Below the pieces are notes generated by a model. The model did no database searches, was not told the origin of the DNA, and saw nothing but the letters and a program-made list of their open reading frames with translations. A program made the translations under genes and the position numbers. From Halomarinibacterium sedimenti (GTDB taxonomy: Bacteria; Bacteroidota; Bacteroidia; Flavobacteriales; Flavobacteriaceae), in the NCBI RefSeq assembly GCF_019312585.1, contig NZ_JAHWDP010000001.1:868001-932000 (forward strand): DNA of 64,000 nt. Reading direction: 5' to 3'. Below, piece after piece: positions 44,357-53,412 of the stretch. The stretch's first letter is position 1; each line of letters begins with the position of its first letter.

Positions 44357-44987
44357 GCTTTTTACTTGATACTTGCTCTGGATCTTTTACGTCAATTTTT
44401 TTTACACGCTCACGCAACATCGCTTTGTAATAGGCAGCGCGACTTAGAGGTTCATATTCTTCAGTCTCTCCCAATAAAACGAGATCGTCACTTTGCGCTT
44501 TTCGGTAACTAAAATGTGCTAGATTTCCGGTCCTTGTACAAACAGCGTGTACTTTGGTGACATACTCGGCAGTAGCCATAAGGGCAGGCATAGGGCCAAA
44601 AGGATTTCCCTTAAAATCCATATCCAATCCTGCTACAATCACTCGCATCCCTTGATTTGCAAGGTCGTTACATACTTTTACAATTTCAGCGTCAAAAAAT
44701 TGCGCTTCGTCAATGCCAATGACGTCGCATCCATCTGCTAGTATAGGAATATTAGCAGCAGCGGGCACTGGCGTCGATCGAATTTCATTGCTATCGTGTG
44801 AAACTACTTTGTCTTCGTCGTATCGATTATCGACAGAAGGTTTAAATATTTCTACCTTTTGTCTAGCAAACTTGGCGCGTTTTAATCTTCGGATTAATTC
44901 TTCGGTTTTTCCCGAAAACATAGAGCCACAAATCACCTCAATCCATCCAAATTGCTCTTTCTGATTAACTGTATTTTCGAGAAACAT
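44349..44987 (-). CDS. tdk: Thymidine kinase
   Basis: Salvage phosphorylation of thymidine. 212 residues, TK1 type: P-loop [20 protein letters not shown], and the lasso SYRKAQ. The lasso normally has four zinc Cys, but here only one is near it ([15 protein letters not shown]), so the structural zinc site is probably absent. alr follows directly with an 8-nt overlap. Confidence 0.93.
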   Translation of the reverse strand: MFLENTVNQKEQFGWIEVICGSMFSGKTEELIRRLKRAKFARQKVEIFKPSVDNRYDEDKVVSHDSNEIRSTPVPAAANIPILADGCDVIGIDEAQFFDAEIVKVCNDLANQGMRVIVAGLDMDFKGNPFGPMPALMATAEYVTKVHAVCTRTGNLAHFSYRKAQSDDLVLLGETEEYEPLSRAAYYKAMLRERVKKIDVKDPEQVSSKKHA

Positions 44988-45087
44988 AATTAGGTTTTAG
45001 AATAAAATAGAATTCTTTGACGTTTACATAAAGGATGCGTAAATTTAGCAAAACAAAATATAGAACGCTGCATAAATTATAAAAGTT

Positions 45088-45867
45088 ATGAAGAAGGAAC
45101 TCCAAAAAAAATTGAAGGAATTGGCGCAAAACATTGTTGCGCATGATTCCTTGGAGGAAATCACAAAAATGAAGGAGCAAGCACGAGATTTGTACGAAAA
45201 ACTTTCGGTGTTAGAATATCTGGAGGCACAAATTCTCGGAGAATCTATTTCAGAAAATAAGGAAGAATCATTAGACTCAAAAAGTTTTAGAGAACAAAAT
45301 TGGTTTAAAGACCCAAAGCCTGTTCCTTCTCCTGAAAATAAAGAAGAACTGATCGAGCCTGCCACCGAAAAAATAAAAGACTTGGTGGCTCAAATGCCCA
45401 AGGAATCCCAACAAGTTGATGAACTTTTGGAAAAGGTGCTTCCGCCCAAGCAATTTCAGAAAAACGATTTAGAAGATTTTGCTTCCCACTACAAAGAAAT
45501 GCCCGTTTTTGAGAGAAAGGAAACGCCAGTAGTTTCAAAAGCGGAAACACTTACTGAAACCATTGAAAGCCCAAAACCTCTAGAAACCAGCAAGCAAAAT
45601 GACATTGAAAAACCAAAGTCTATAAACGATACTATCCAAGCTGGATTAACCATTGGTCTCAATGATCGTTTAGCGTTTATAAAACATTTATTTGACGGAA
45701 ATGCAGATGATTACGCACGGGTACTTTCGCAAATAAATACGATGCCTTCTTTTGAAAAAGCGCAGGAATTTATAAAAGGTAAAGTGAAACCAGATTATAA
45801 TTATTGGCTTCAAAAGGATGAATATTCTGAACGTTTTATGACCTTAATCGAAAAGCGATTTAACTAG
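45088..45867 (+). CDS. Conserved hypothetical protein, coiled-coil plus conserved C-domain
   Basis: 259 residues, acidic and soluble. N-terminal helix/coiled coil (about 1-50), a long low-complexity linker rich in Glu, Lys and Pro (about 55-175), and a well-formed C-domain (NDRLAFIKHLFDGNADDYAR ... DYNYWLQKDEYSERFM). I recall this C-domain in other Bacteroidota but no function. rsmI starts 7 nt after it, so it is co-transcribed with an rRNA methylase. Confidence 0.82.
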   Translation: MKKELQKKLKELAQNIVAHDSLEEITKMKEQARDLYEKLSVLEYLEAQILGESISENKEESLDSKSFREQNWFKDPKPVPSPENKEELIEPATEKIKDLVAQMPKESQQVDELLEKVLPPKQFQKNDLEDFASHYKEMPVFERKETPVVSKAETLTETIESPKPLETSKQNDIEKPKSINDTIQAGLTIGLNDRLAFIKHLFDGNADDYARVLSQINTMPSFEKAQEFIKGKVKPDYNYWLQKDEYSERFMTLIEKRFN

Positions 45868-45874
45868 ATTTCTT

Positions 45875-46543
45875 ATGGGAAAACTCTACCTAGTTCCCAC
45901 ACCCATTGGCAACCTAAAGGACATGACTTTTAGGGCGATAGAAGTTTTAAAAGAAGTAGATGTAATCCTTGCCGAAGATACACGTACCAGCGGGAAACTC
46001 CTGAAATATTTTGATATTGATACTCCTATGCAATCGCACCATATGCACAATGAGCATAAAACCGTGGTTGGAATAGTTTCAAAAATTGAAGCAGGGCAAA
46101 ACATAGCGCTTATTAGCGACGCTGGCACCCCTGCCATTAGCGACCCTGGGTTTTTATTGACTCGAGCTTGTGTGGAAGCAGGAATTGAAGTGGATTGCTT
46201 ACCCGGCGCAACTGCTTTTGTACCAGCATTAGTGAATAGTGGATTACCTAACGACCGATTTGTATTTGAAGGATTTCTTCCTGTAAAAAAGGGGAGACAA
46301 ACGAGATTGCTTCAATTAGCCGAAGAAACTCGAACCATTATTTTTTATGAGTCGCCTCACAAATTGGTAAAAACATTAGCCCAATTTGTTGAATATTTTG
46401 GTGCCAACAGATCCGTTTCCGTTTCTAGAGAATTAAGTAAACTTCACGAAGAAACCATCCGTGGAACAGCTGAAGAAGTTTTTAAACATTTTGAAGCCAA
46501 ACCTCCAAAAGGAGAGTTGGTTATTGTAGTTGGAGGGAAATAA
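45875..46543 (+). CDS. rsmI: 16S rRNA (cytidine1402-2'-O)-methyltransferase
   Basis: Ribose-methylates C1402 of 16S rRNA. 222 residues, tetrapyrrole methylase fold: KLYLVPTPIGNLKDMTFRA, LAEDTRTSGKLL, ISDAGTPAISDPG and LPGATAFVPALV. Slightly shorter than E. coli RsmI (lacks the C-terminal extra domain), as usual in Bacteroidota. Confidence 0.95.
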   Translation: MGKLYLVPTPIGNLKDMTFRAIEVLKEVDVILAEDTRTSGKLLKYFDIDTPMQSHHMHNEHKTVVGIVSKIEAGQNIALISDAGTPAISDPGFLLTRACVEAGIEVDCLPGATAFVPALVNSGLPNDRFVFEGFLPVKKGRQTRLLQLAEETRTIIFYESPHKLVKTLAQFVEYFGANRSVSVSRELSKLHEETIRGTAEEVFKHFEAKPPKGELVIVVGGK

Positions 46544-46544
46544 A

Positions 46545-47120
46545 ATGAAAAGCATAATTGCCGAAGTAAAGGAATGTACCATGTGCAAGACGCACCTTCC
46601 TTTAGGACCTCGCCCTGTTTTTTCTATTGCTAAAGACTCTAAAATTGCCATAATTGGACAAGCTCCAGGAACTAAAGTCCACGAATCTGGGATTCCTTGG
46701 GATGATGCGAGTGGGAAACTGTTACGGACGTGGTTAGAAGTTACTGAAGAGGAGTTTTACAACCCTTCTAATTTTGCTATTGTCCCTATGGGATTTTGTT
46801 ATCCTGGAAAGGGGAAAAGTGGTGATTTACCTCCAAGACCAGAATGTGCTCCACTATGGCATGAACAACTTTTTGAACTAGCAAAATCGATTGAGTTGTA
46901 TATTTTAATTGGCACCTATGCGCAATCGTACTATTTAAAAGAAAATTCTAAAAAGAACTTAACTGAAACTGTACGGAATTTTAAGGAGTATCAACCAAAC
47001 TATTTTCCTTTACCGCATCCTTCCCCAAGAAACCGATTTTGGTTTCGGAATAATGAGTGGTTTGAAAAAGAGGTGCTTCCAGAATTAAAAATTCAAGTAC
47101 AATATATATTATCCCTTTAA
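46545..47120 (+). CDS. Uracil-DNA glycosylase family protein (family 4-like, Fe-S)
   Basis: 191 residues. Cys11, Cys14 (CTMC), Cys85 and Cys101 fit the 4Fe-4S ligand spacing of family 4 UDGs. Active-site motifs: GQAPGTKVHESGIPWDDASG (motif 1) and PHPSPRN (motif 2). Removes uracil or related damaged bases from DNA, by family. ATG 46545 follows the rsmI stop by 1 nt; the gene overlaps the convergent M61 peptidase gene by 12 nt. Confidence 0.84.
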   Translation: MKSIIAEVKECTMCKTHLPLGPRPVFSIAKDSKIAIIGQAPGTKVHESGIPWDDASGKLLRTWLEVTEEEFYNPSNFAIVPMGFCYPGKGKSGDLPPRPECAPLWHEQLFELAKSIELYILIGTYAQSYYLKENSKKNLTETVRNFKEYQPNYFPLPHPSPRNRFWFRNNEWFEKEVLPELKIQVQYILSL

Positions 47121-48995
47121 CCAAACTTTACGTACTGCCACTTGTTTCTCCGAAGCTTCGGGGTTTGGTTGTAGTTTTTGCCCTGTAGTATACGATTGAG
47201 TAAGCTCTTTATCTATAATAATTTCTTCACCATTTCTATCTAACACTACATTGATTTTAGTACCGGGAGACCACATATACATATCCGTAAACATTTGTTG
47301 TGCATTTTCGAAAGTTAGGTCCGTACCATTTACGGTCTTTAGTACATCTCCAGCTTGTACTCCGTTTTCATTCCAGAAGCTATTATCTTTAACAGCTTCA
47401 GTAAAGGCGATGGTTCCTCTTGCTCTATTGGGGGCAAAAATAAATTGCCCGTCATTTTGAATATAATTTGTCTTTACAGTAGCTTCTACTAGTTCTAGGC
47501 CTACTTTTTCAAAAAATTCTGTATAGTTGATAGGTGTTGTTCCTACTACATGCGCTTTCAAAAAATTTCCTATAGAAGGGTAGGTCATTTGGGTAATTTC
47601 AGCTAGAATCGTATCATCGTTAAAGGGTTTATTCTTACCATATTTGTTTGATAATTCCTTCATTAAAGATAACATGCTTCGCTGTCCATTGCTTTCTTCG
47701 CGCATTAAAATATCAATACACATCCCTATTAAAGCTCCTTTTTGATACACATTATAATAGTTGGCTGCATAGGGTTGTTCTAGAACATTTTCACTCATTT
47801 CAGTAAAACTCATGGTATCGTCCATACTCATAGATGTTTGAATTTTACCCATCATTGAGGCATAAAATTCATCATCGGTCACTAGTCCTTCATACACCTG
47901 AAAGTGTTGCGCAAAATACTCAGTTACTCCTTCGTACATCCAAAGATGTTTGGAAAAGGTTGGGTTGTAATAATCGAAATAATGTACGTCTTCACTATGC
48001 ACACTTAGGGGTGTTACAATATGAAAAAACTCATGAGCAACCACATCTATCATACTATCGATAAGCCCTTCTAAAGTAGAACTTTCAGGAAGGACTACTA
48101 CGGTAGAAGTATGGTGTTCCAATGCCCCCATCCCTTTAGGAGAATCTTCACTTCCATCACTTAAATACAGAAAAATATCATACCGAGGGGTTGAGTTAAT
48201 TTCTCCTAAGTATCTTTTTTGTCCCTGCATCATAGTGTACATACTTTCTTTTAGTACAGCAGCAGAATGTACTTTGTTTGGAGAATACACACTTAAAACA
48301 ATTTTAATACCCCCTACCTGAAATTCTTCTACATCCAATTCGCCATAAAACATAGGATTATCTGTGATGTCGAAATATCGAGGGGCAAAATAATGGGTGG
48401 TAATGCTTTTCCCATCGGCACTAGTTTCAGAACCTATTTCTTGTATTGCCGAAGAACGAACAAATTCACTTGGAGCAGTAACATTCAGTTTGTATTGTGC
48501 ATTTTTTAAAGAATCGAAATAGCCTATAAATCCGTGTAAGTTCAATACATAATTAGTAGGCTCAATATTAGTTCCAGCGGGTGAAAAAGGATTTTCACCA
48601 CCAATACCTCCTGAAGATTCTGTATCGAAAGTGTCATTTACTTCGTAAGTGATTTTATCTAATTGAGAAGCATTTGTAATAGACCAAGAATTATCGTCTA
48701 ATTTATTGGAAGGTAGTTCATTCCCTTTATAATCAATGGCCTTAAAATTTTCAACATATCTTCCAAAACTACTCACCGAATAGGTTCCTTGAACCACTTT
48801 TGGGATTCTATAAATTTCGGTTTCTGTGGTAAATCGACCAGGGTTAATAACCACTGGAACTTTGTCATTAGTAACGTTTACAAGATTTAAGCTCGTTTCA
48901 ATAGGATTTGAAACAGCTAAATCATTATTTGTAGTTTTTGTAGAAGTACAACCAATAAAAAAAACTGAAATGGCAATCAGTAGAAAATGTCTCAT
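47109..48995 (-). CDS. M61 family metallopeptidase with PDZ domain, lipoprotein
   Basis: 628 residues. Lipobox IGC (FFIGCTST); M61 N-domain; zinc motif VAHEFFHIVTPLSVHS (about residue 322) with the third ligand in LWMYEGVTEYFAQ; C-terminal PDZ domain (GVQAGDVLKTVNGTDL). ATG 48995 gives a proper lipoprotein signal; the longer frame is not needed. Glycyl-aminopeptidase-type activity by family. Confidence 0.91.
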   Translation of the reverse strand: MRHFLLIAISVFFIGCTSTKTTNNDLAVSNPIETSLNLVNVTNDKVPVVINPGRFTTETEIYRIPKVVQGTYSVSSFGRYVENFKAIDYKGNELPSNKLDDNSWSITNASQLDKITYEVNDTFDTESSGGIGGENPFSPAGTNIEPTNYVLNLHGFIGYFDSLKNAQYKLNVTAPSEFVRSSAIQEIGSETSADGKSITTHYFAPRYFDITDNPMFYGELDVEEFQVGGIKIVLSVYSPNKVHSAAVLKESMYTMMQGQKRYLGEINSTPRYDIFLYLSDGSEDSPKGMGALEHHTSTVVVLPESSTLEGLIDSMIDVVAHEFFHIVTPLSVHSEDVHYFDYYNPTFSKHLWMYEGVTEYFAQHFQVYEGLVTDDEFYASMMGKIQTSMSMDDTMSFTEMSENVLEQPYAANYYNVYQKGALIGMCIDILMREESNGQRSMLSLMKELSNKYGKNKPFNDDTILAEITQMTYPSIGNFLKAHVVGTTPINYTEFFEKVGLELVEATVKTNYIQNDGQFIFAPNRARGTIAFTEAVKDNSFWNENGVQAGDVLKTVNGTDLTFENAQQMFTDMYMWSPGTKINVVLDRNGEEIIIDKELTQSYTTGQKLQPNPEASEKQVAVRKVWLKG

Positions 48996-49078
48996 AACTG
49001 GGATAAAATTGTTTCCCACAAAGATATTTTTTTTCAAATGCAAGAATCTTAAAATTTTACCAAAAGAAAAGATAAGGT

Positions 49079-49669
49079 TTATAGGTGTTTACCCTTTTCC
49101 CAACCGTGTTTTCCAAGATACTTTTCGCCACTTTCCACGGCGCCCTCCTCGATAGAGGTTCCCATGCTATCATTCCAGCGGTTGAGGTAACCAAAAAGTG
49201 AAATTACCCCTAGCATTTCCACAATTTCACCTTCGTTCCAATGTTCATATAGCCGTTTTTTAATGTCATCGTCCACTTGATTAGGAACTAGACTTGCTTT
49301 TAACGAAAAATCCAACGCAGCGCGTTCGGCTTCACTAAAAGCAGGATGTGTTGGGTATTCCCAAATATTATCCAGCTTTTCCTGTTCGGCTCCATAACGT
49401 TCTGCTGCACGAATGGCGTGTGCTTGGCAATAGCGACAGCCTGCGGCGTTACTACTTACCCAGGCAATCATTCGCTTAAGTGCAGAAGTAACCCGCCCTT
49501 CATTTGCCATTACTGCTTTGTTAAGGTTAATAAACGCTTTACTAATAGCTGGACGACGCTGCATGGTAAGCACGCTATTGGGACAAAAGCCGAGCGTTTC
49601 ATTAAAAAACTCGGCAAGCTGTTGGGTTTCTTTATCGTGTTCTGGGGAGAGTGGAGTTACTAAGGGCAT
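49079..49669 (-). CDS. Carboxymuconolactone decarboxylase/AhpD-like peroxidase-related protein
   Basis: 196 residues with the AhpD core motif CRYCQAHAIRAAERYG (CxxC plus His), indicating a thiol-based peroxidase or reductase. ATG 49669 gives MPLVTPLSPEHDKET. It stands alone between the M61 peptidase and recJ. Substrate unknown. Confidence 0.85.
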   Translation of the reverse strand: MPLVTPLSPEHDKETQQLAEFFNETLGFCPNSVLTMQRRPAISKAFINLNKAVMANEGRVTSALKRMIAWVSSNAAGCRYCQAHAIRAAERYGAEQEKLDNIWEYPTHPAFSEAERAALDFSLKASLVPNQVDDDIKKRLYEHWNEGEIVEMLGVISLFGYLNRWNDSMGTSIEEGAVESGEKYLGKHGWEKGKHL

Positions 49670-49769
49670 ATCTATGTTTTGTTTTCGAAAATACAAATTA
49701 CTATTAAAAAAGAAGTGAAATTTGTACCTTTACACTTTAGCTTCCCACAAATTTAGTTACATTAAAAAT

Positions 49770-51461
49770 ATGCGTTGGACCCTTTTACCGAAACCGGAAA
49801 AAGAGAAAGTTGACCATTTAGCCCAATCCTTGGGCGTGGAACCTTTTGTTGCCACCTTATTGGTACAACGAGGAATTGAAACTTTTGAAGAAGCCAAAAA
49901 ATTCTTTCGACCAAGTTTGGAAGACTTGCATGACCCATATTTAATGAAGGATATGGACAAAGCTGTTGACCGAGTTGAAAAGGCCATTGAAAACCAAGAA
50001 AACGTTTTAATCTATGGCGATTACGATGTAGATGGCACAACCTCCGTGGCATTGCTATCTTCTTATCTAAAAACCTACTACCCCAATGTCGCTACCTATA
50101 TTCCGGACAGGTACGATGAGGGCTACGGAATTTCTTATCAAGGAATTGATTTTGCCGAAGACAACGAATTCAGCTTAATCATTGCACTCGATTGTGGGAT
50201 TAAAGCTATTGAAAAAGTAGCCTATGCTTCAGAAAAAGGGATTGATTTTATTATTTGTGACCATCACCGCCCAGGAGATGAAATTCCAAAAGCGGTAGCC
50301 GTATTAGACCCAAAAAGAGACGATTGCGAGTACCCCTACAAAGAGCTGTGTGGGTGTGGGGTTGGGTTTAAGCTCATTCAGGCTTTAGCGCAAAACCGAG
50401 GTCAAAAAACAGAAGATTTACTTTTGTATTTAGATTTAGTGGCTACGGCTATTGGTGCCGATATTGTCCCCATCACTGGAGAAAATAGGATTTTGGCACA
50501 TTATGGATTAAAAGTAATTAATGCCAATCCGCGAACGGGTTTTAAGGCCATTCTAAAACAAGTAAAAAAGGAAACACTCACTATTACCGATGTCGTTTTT
50601 ATTATTGCTCCCCGAATAAATGCAGCGGGACGGATGAAACACGGAAATCATGCGGTGACACTATTAACCGAAACCGATATCAACAAGGCGGCCGAATATG
50701 CTGTGGAAATTGAAGCGTTTAATACCGAAAGAAAGGAAACCGATCAGCAAATTACCGAAGAAGCACTGCGTCAAATCGTGGATAACAACGAAGAAAACCG
50801 AATGACGACTGTGGTTTATAAAGATTCTTGGCACAAGGGAGTGATTGGGATTGTGGCTTCACGATTAACCGAAACGTATTATCGCCCTACCTTGGTTTTT
50901 ACCAAAAATGGAGACACACTGGCGGCTTCGGCACGTTCGGTAAAAGGGTTTGATGTGTATAATGCTTTGGAAGGGTGTTCAGAATATATAGAACAGTTTG
51001 GAGGGCATAAATACGCCGCAGGACTTACTTTATTTGAAAAGGATTTTGAAAACTTTAAAAAGGCTTTTGAAAAAGTGGTTTCAGAAACCATTGACCCAAG
51101 TTTGCTAACCCCCGAGCTTAAAATTGATGCTGAAATCGACTTTAACGACATCACTCCTAAATTCTACAGACTTTTAAAACAATTTGCTCCCTTTGGCCCG
51201 GGAAACATGACCCCAGTTTTTATGACTAAAAATGTAAAGGATGTGGGGTACGGAAAAACAGTGGGCGAAGACAAAACCCATTTACGATTGGTAATGAAGC
51301 AAGGAAATTCCAATCCATTTACGGGAATTGGTTTTGGGATGGCAGAAAAAGAAGAAATTGCGTGTCATGGGAAGCCTTTTAAAATAGCCTATGTTATTGA
51401 TGAAAACGAATGGCAAGGGAATGTGAGCCTTCAGTTGAGAATAAAAGACATTAAGGAGTAA
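49770..51461 (+). CDS. recJ: Single-stranded-DNA-specific exonuclease
   Basis: 5'-3' ssDNA exonuclease in recombination and mismatch repair. 563 residues: DYDVDGTTSVALL (motif I), ALDCGIK (II), ICDHHRPGDEIP (III, DHH), CGVGFKL (IV), then DHHA1 (NAAGRM, ASARS, QFGGHKYAAG) and an OB-like end. Start at ATG 49770 (MRWTLLPKPEKEK). Overlaps the convergent lpxH-like gene by 11 nt. Confidence 0.95.
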   Translation: MRWTLLPKPEKEKVDHLAQSLGVEPFVATLLVQRGIETFEEAKKFFRPSLEDLHDPYLMKDMDKAVDRVEKAIENQENVLIYGDYDVDGTTSVALLSSYLKTYYPNVATYIPDRYDEGYGISYQGIDFAEDNEFSLIIALDCGIKAIEKVAYASEKGIDFIICDHHRPGDEIPKAVAVLDPKRDDCEYPYKELCGCGVGFKLIQALAQNRGQKTEDLLLYLDLVATAIGADIVPITGENRILAHYGLKVINANPRTGFKAILKQVKKETLTITDVVFIIAPRINAAGRMKHGNHAVTLLTETDINKAAEYAVEIEAFNTERKETDQQITEEALRQIVDNNEENRMTTVVYKDSWHKGVIGIVASRLTETYYRPTLVFTKNGDTLAASARSVKGFDVYNALEGCSEYIEQFGGHKYAAGLTLFEKDFENFKKAFEKVVSETIDPSLLTPELKIDAEIDFNDITPKFYRLLKQFAPFGPGNMTPVFMTKNVKDVGYGKTVGEDKTHLRLVMKQGNSNPFTGIGFGMAEKEEIACHGKPFKIAYVIDENEWQGNVSLQLRIKDIKE

Positions 51462-52209
51462 ATTCTTTCAGCTCAAAAGTGGTTCCGTCAAAAACCCCAT
51501 AGGTGTAATGATTAATCCAATCGCCTAAATTAAAATAGGTGGCTTGTTCTCCTATCTCAATTTTCATAGGTAGATGGCGGTGTCCAAACACAAAATAATC
51601 GTAGTGCTTTTCCTCCAATTTTCGTTTGGCATAAAGGGCGAGCCACTCTTTATCATCGCCTAAAAATTGTCGATCTTCGTCCCCAGAAATTAATTTATTT
51701 TTTACGGAAAGGTATTGTGCCAGTCGCATGCCCCAATCGGGATGTAACCAACGGTACAACCATTTTGAAAAAGGATTGATAAACACCTTTTTCATGCGTT
51801 TGTAACCCTTATCTCCAGGACCTTTTCCGTCGCCGTGGCCAATTAAAAATGTTTTGTTGTTAAATGTGAATTCTTTTACATCACGATATACGGGAATATT
51901 CAGTTCTTTTTCAAAGTAATCGTGCATCCAAAGATCGTGGTTTCCAACAAAGAAATAAATAGGAATACCACTATCGCTAATTTCGGCAAGTTTTCCTAAT
52001 ACGCGGACAAATCCTTTAGGAACCACCGTCTTGTATTCGAACCAAAAATCGAATAAATCACCCAGCAAAAAAATGGCTGCCGCATCACCTTTTACCGCAT
52101 CCAGCCAAGCCACAAACTTTTTTTCACGCGGTAAACTTTTAGAAGGCGTAGGAGCCCCTAAATGATTGTCGCTTGAAAAGTATATTTTTTTACCTGCGGG
52201 TAGTTGCAT
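51451..52209 (-). CDS. lpxH: UDP-2,3-diacylglucosamine diphosphatase-like phosphoesterase
   Basis: Calcineurin-fold di-metal phosphoesterase, lipid A pathway. 252 residues: SDNHLGAPT, GDLFDFWFEY, VGNHDLWM, IGHGDGKGPG and FGHRHLPM carry the metal ligands. FDFW after GDLFD is typical of LpxH. A second LpxH-type gene cannot be excluded elsewhere. Queued behind queD on the same strand, 26 nt apart. Confidence 0.87.
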   Translation of the reverse strand: MQLPAGKKIYFSSDNHLGAPTPSKSLPREKKFVAWLDAVKGDAAAIFLLGDLFDFWFEYKTVVPKGFVRVLGKLAEISDSGIPIYFFVGNHDLWMHDYFEKELNIPVYRDVKEFTFNNKTFLIGHGDGKGPGDKGYKRMKKVFINPFSKWLYRWLHPDWGMRLAQYLSVKNKLISGDEDRQFLGDDKEWLALYAKRKLEEKHYDYFVFGHRHLPMKIEIGEQATYFNLGDWINHYTYGVFDGTTFELKEFTP

Positions 52210-52235
52210 GGGATAAAGATAACTAAAATGGGGTT

Positions 52236-52685
52236 TTAATTATCATGGGCAAACCATTCGGCATAACTGGTTTCAGTTTCTTGTAGTTTTAGGGAATGAA
52301 GCGTAATGTTTTTTGGCAATCTTGCTTTAATTTTTTCAGCAAAATCAATCACCATCATTTCGCTCGTGGGCTGGTAATCGACCAAAAGAACATTATGGCC
52401 CCGTTGTGAAAGTTCTTTTGCCAACTCAACGTGTGGTGTATTTTTATTAAAAACGGTGGCGTGGTCAAATACATCTACAATTTCTTCCTTGACAATCTTT
52501 TTTAAGTCACTAAAATCGATGACCATGCCAAATTTTACATGCGAAGAATCTTCAATGGGGTTTCCAATGACCGTTACTGAAAGTTTGTAGCTATGCCCGT
52601 GTACATTGCGGCATTTACCGTCATATCCGTATAGGGCATGACCGGTTTCAAAAGAAAATTGTTTTGTAATTCTAATCGTTCCCAT
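52236..52685 (-). CDS. queD: 6-carboxy-5,6,7,8-tetrahydropterin synthase
   Basis: Queuosine pathway (or related pterin) enzyme. 149 residues; zinc histidines in SFETGHALYG and HGHSYKL (CRNVHGHSY), catalytic His/Asp in VFDHATVFNKN, and Glu in KLQETETSYAEW. Its -7 box ends 7 nt before the ATG, so the mRNA has almost no leader. Confidence 0.92.
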   Translation of the reverse strand: MGTIRITKQFSFETGHALYGYDGKCRNVHGHSYKLSVTVIGNPIEDSSHVKFGMVIDFSDLKKIVKEEIVDVFDHATVFNKNTPHVELAKELSQRGHNVLLVDYQPTSEMMVIDFAEKIKARLPKNITLHSLKLQETETSYAEWFAHDN

Positions 52686-52692
52686 AAGGCAT

Positions 52693-52700
52693 CAAAGATA
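52693..52700 (-). promoter_or_regulatory. -7 box for queD, 7 nt before the start codon
   Basis: TATCTTTG on the minus strand fits TAnnTTTG. Expected start of transcription falls at or beside the ATG at 52685. Confidence 0.6.
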
Positions 52701-52749
52701 CAGTATTTTCGATTTAATTATTTTTTGAAAAAGATGTTGTTTTTGCGAT

Positions 52750-52757
52750 TATATTTG
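52750..52757 (+). promoter_or_regulatory. -7 box for the 2OG-Fe(II) oxygenase gene
   Basis: TATATTTG fits TAnnTTTG. A TTTG at 52724-52727, 22 nt before it, may serve as the -33 element. Leader of about 14 nt. Confidence 0.6.
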
Positions 52758-52776
52758 CGGGCTTTTTTAAAACGTT

Positions 52777-53412
52777 ATGGAGGTAGAATTATACGAGCAA
52801 TTAGACTTTGTTGAGAATCCGTTGTTCGAATCTATTATTGAAGACCTGATGCAGCAACAGTATAGTGTTGTAGACAACTTTTTTATCGAAGCGGAGGTCG
52901 TAGCATTGCGTTCTAATTTAATTGCAAAATATGAGGCCGATCGTTTTAAAAAATCGGCTATAGGGAGTCGGGTAAATGAAGAAATTGATAAAACCATTCG
53001 GGGGGATTTTATTTTATGGATAGACGAAACCAAAACGGATGTGATAGAGCAGTTATTTTTTCAGAAGATTAATGAATTAGTGTCTTATCTCAATAGGACA
53101 TGTTTTATGGGGATTCTTCAAAAAGAATTTCATTACGCCGTCTATCCCGAAGGGACCTTTTATAAAAGACATTTAGATACTTTTCAAAATGACGATAGAA
53201 GAAAACTTTCTATTGTGTGCTATTTAAATGAGGCTAATTGGCCCAAGGAGAATGGAGGGGAACTCACACTTTATCTTGAAGAAAAGCCACTTGATTTGTT
53301 GCCTCTGCCTGGTCGAATCGTCATTTTTGAAAGTCAAATGTTGGAGCACGAAGTGAAAGTTGTAAAAGCTTCAGAAAGATTAAGCATTACGGGCTGGCTT
53401 AAAACCCGTTAA
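52777..53412 (+). CDS. 2-oxoglutarate/Fe(II)-dependent oxygenase (prolyl 4-hydroxylase-like)
   Basis: 211 residues, soluble. Iron ligands in YKRHLDTFQNDDRRKLSIV (His and Asp) and QMLEHEVKVV (distal His); the 2OG-binding Arg is in ERLSITGWLK. GGELTLYLEE and PLPGRIVIFES are typical strands. Family hydroxylates proteins or small molecules; in bacteria a ribosomal protein or EF-Tu target is known for some relatives. Target here unknown. Confidence 0.87.
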   Translation: MEVELYEQLDFVENPLFESIIEDLMQQQYSVVDNFFIEAEVVALRSNLIAKYEADRFKKSAIGSRVNEEIDKTIRGDFILWIDETKTDVIEQLFFQKINELVSYLNRTCFMGILQKEFHYAVYPEGTFYKRHLDTFQNDDRRKLSIVCYLNEANWPKENGGELTLYLEEKPLDLLPLPGRIVIFESQMLEHEVKVVKASERLSITGWLKTR

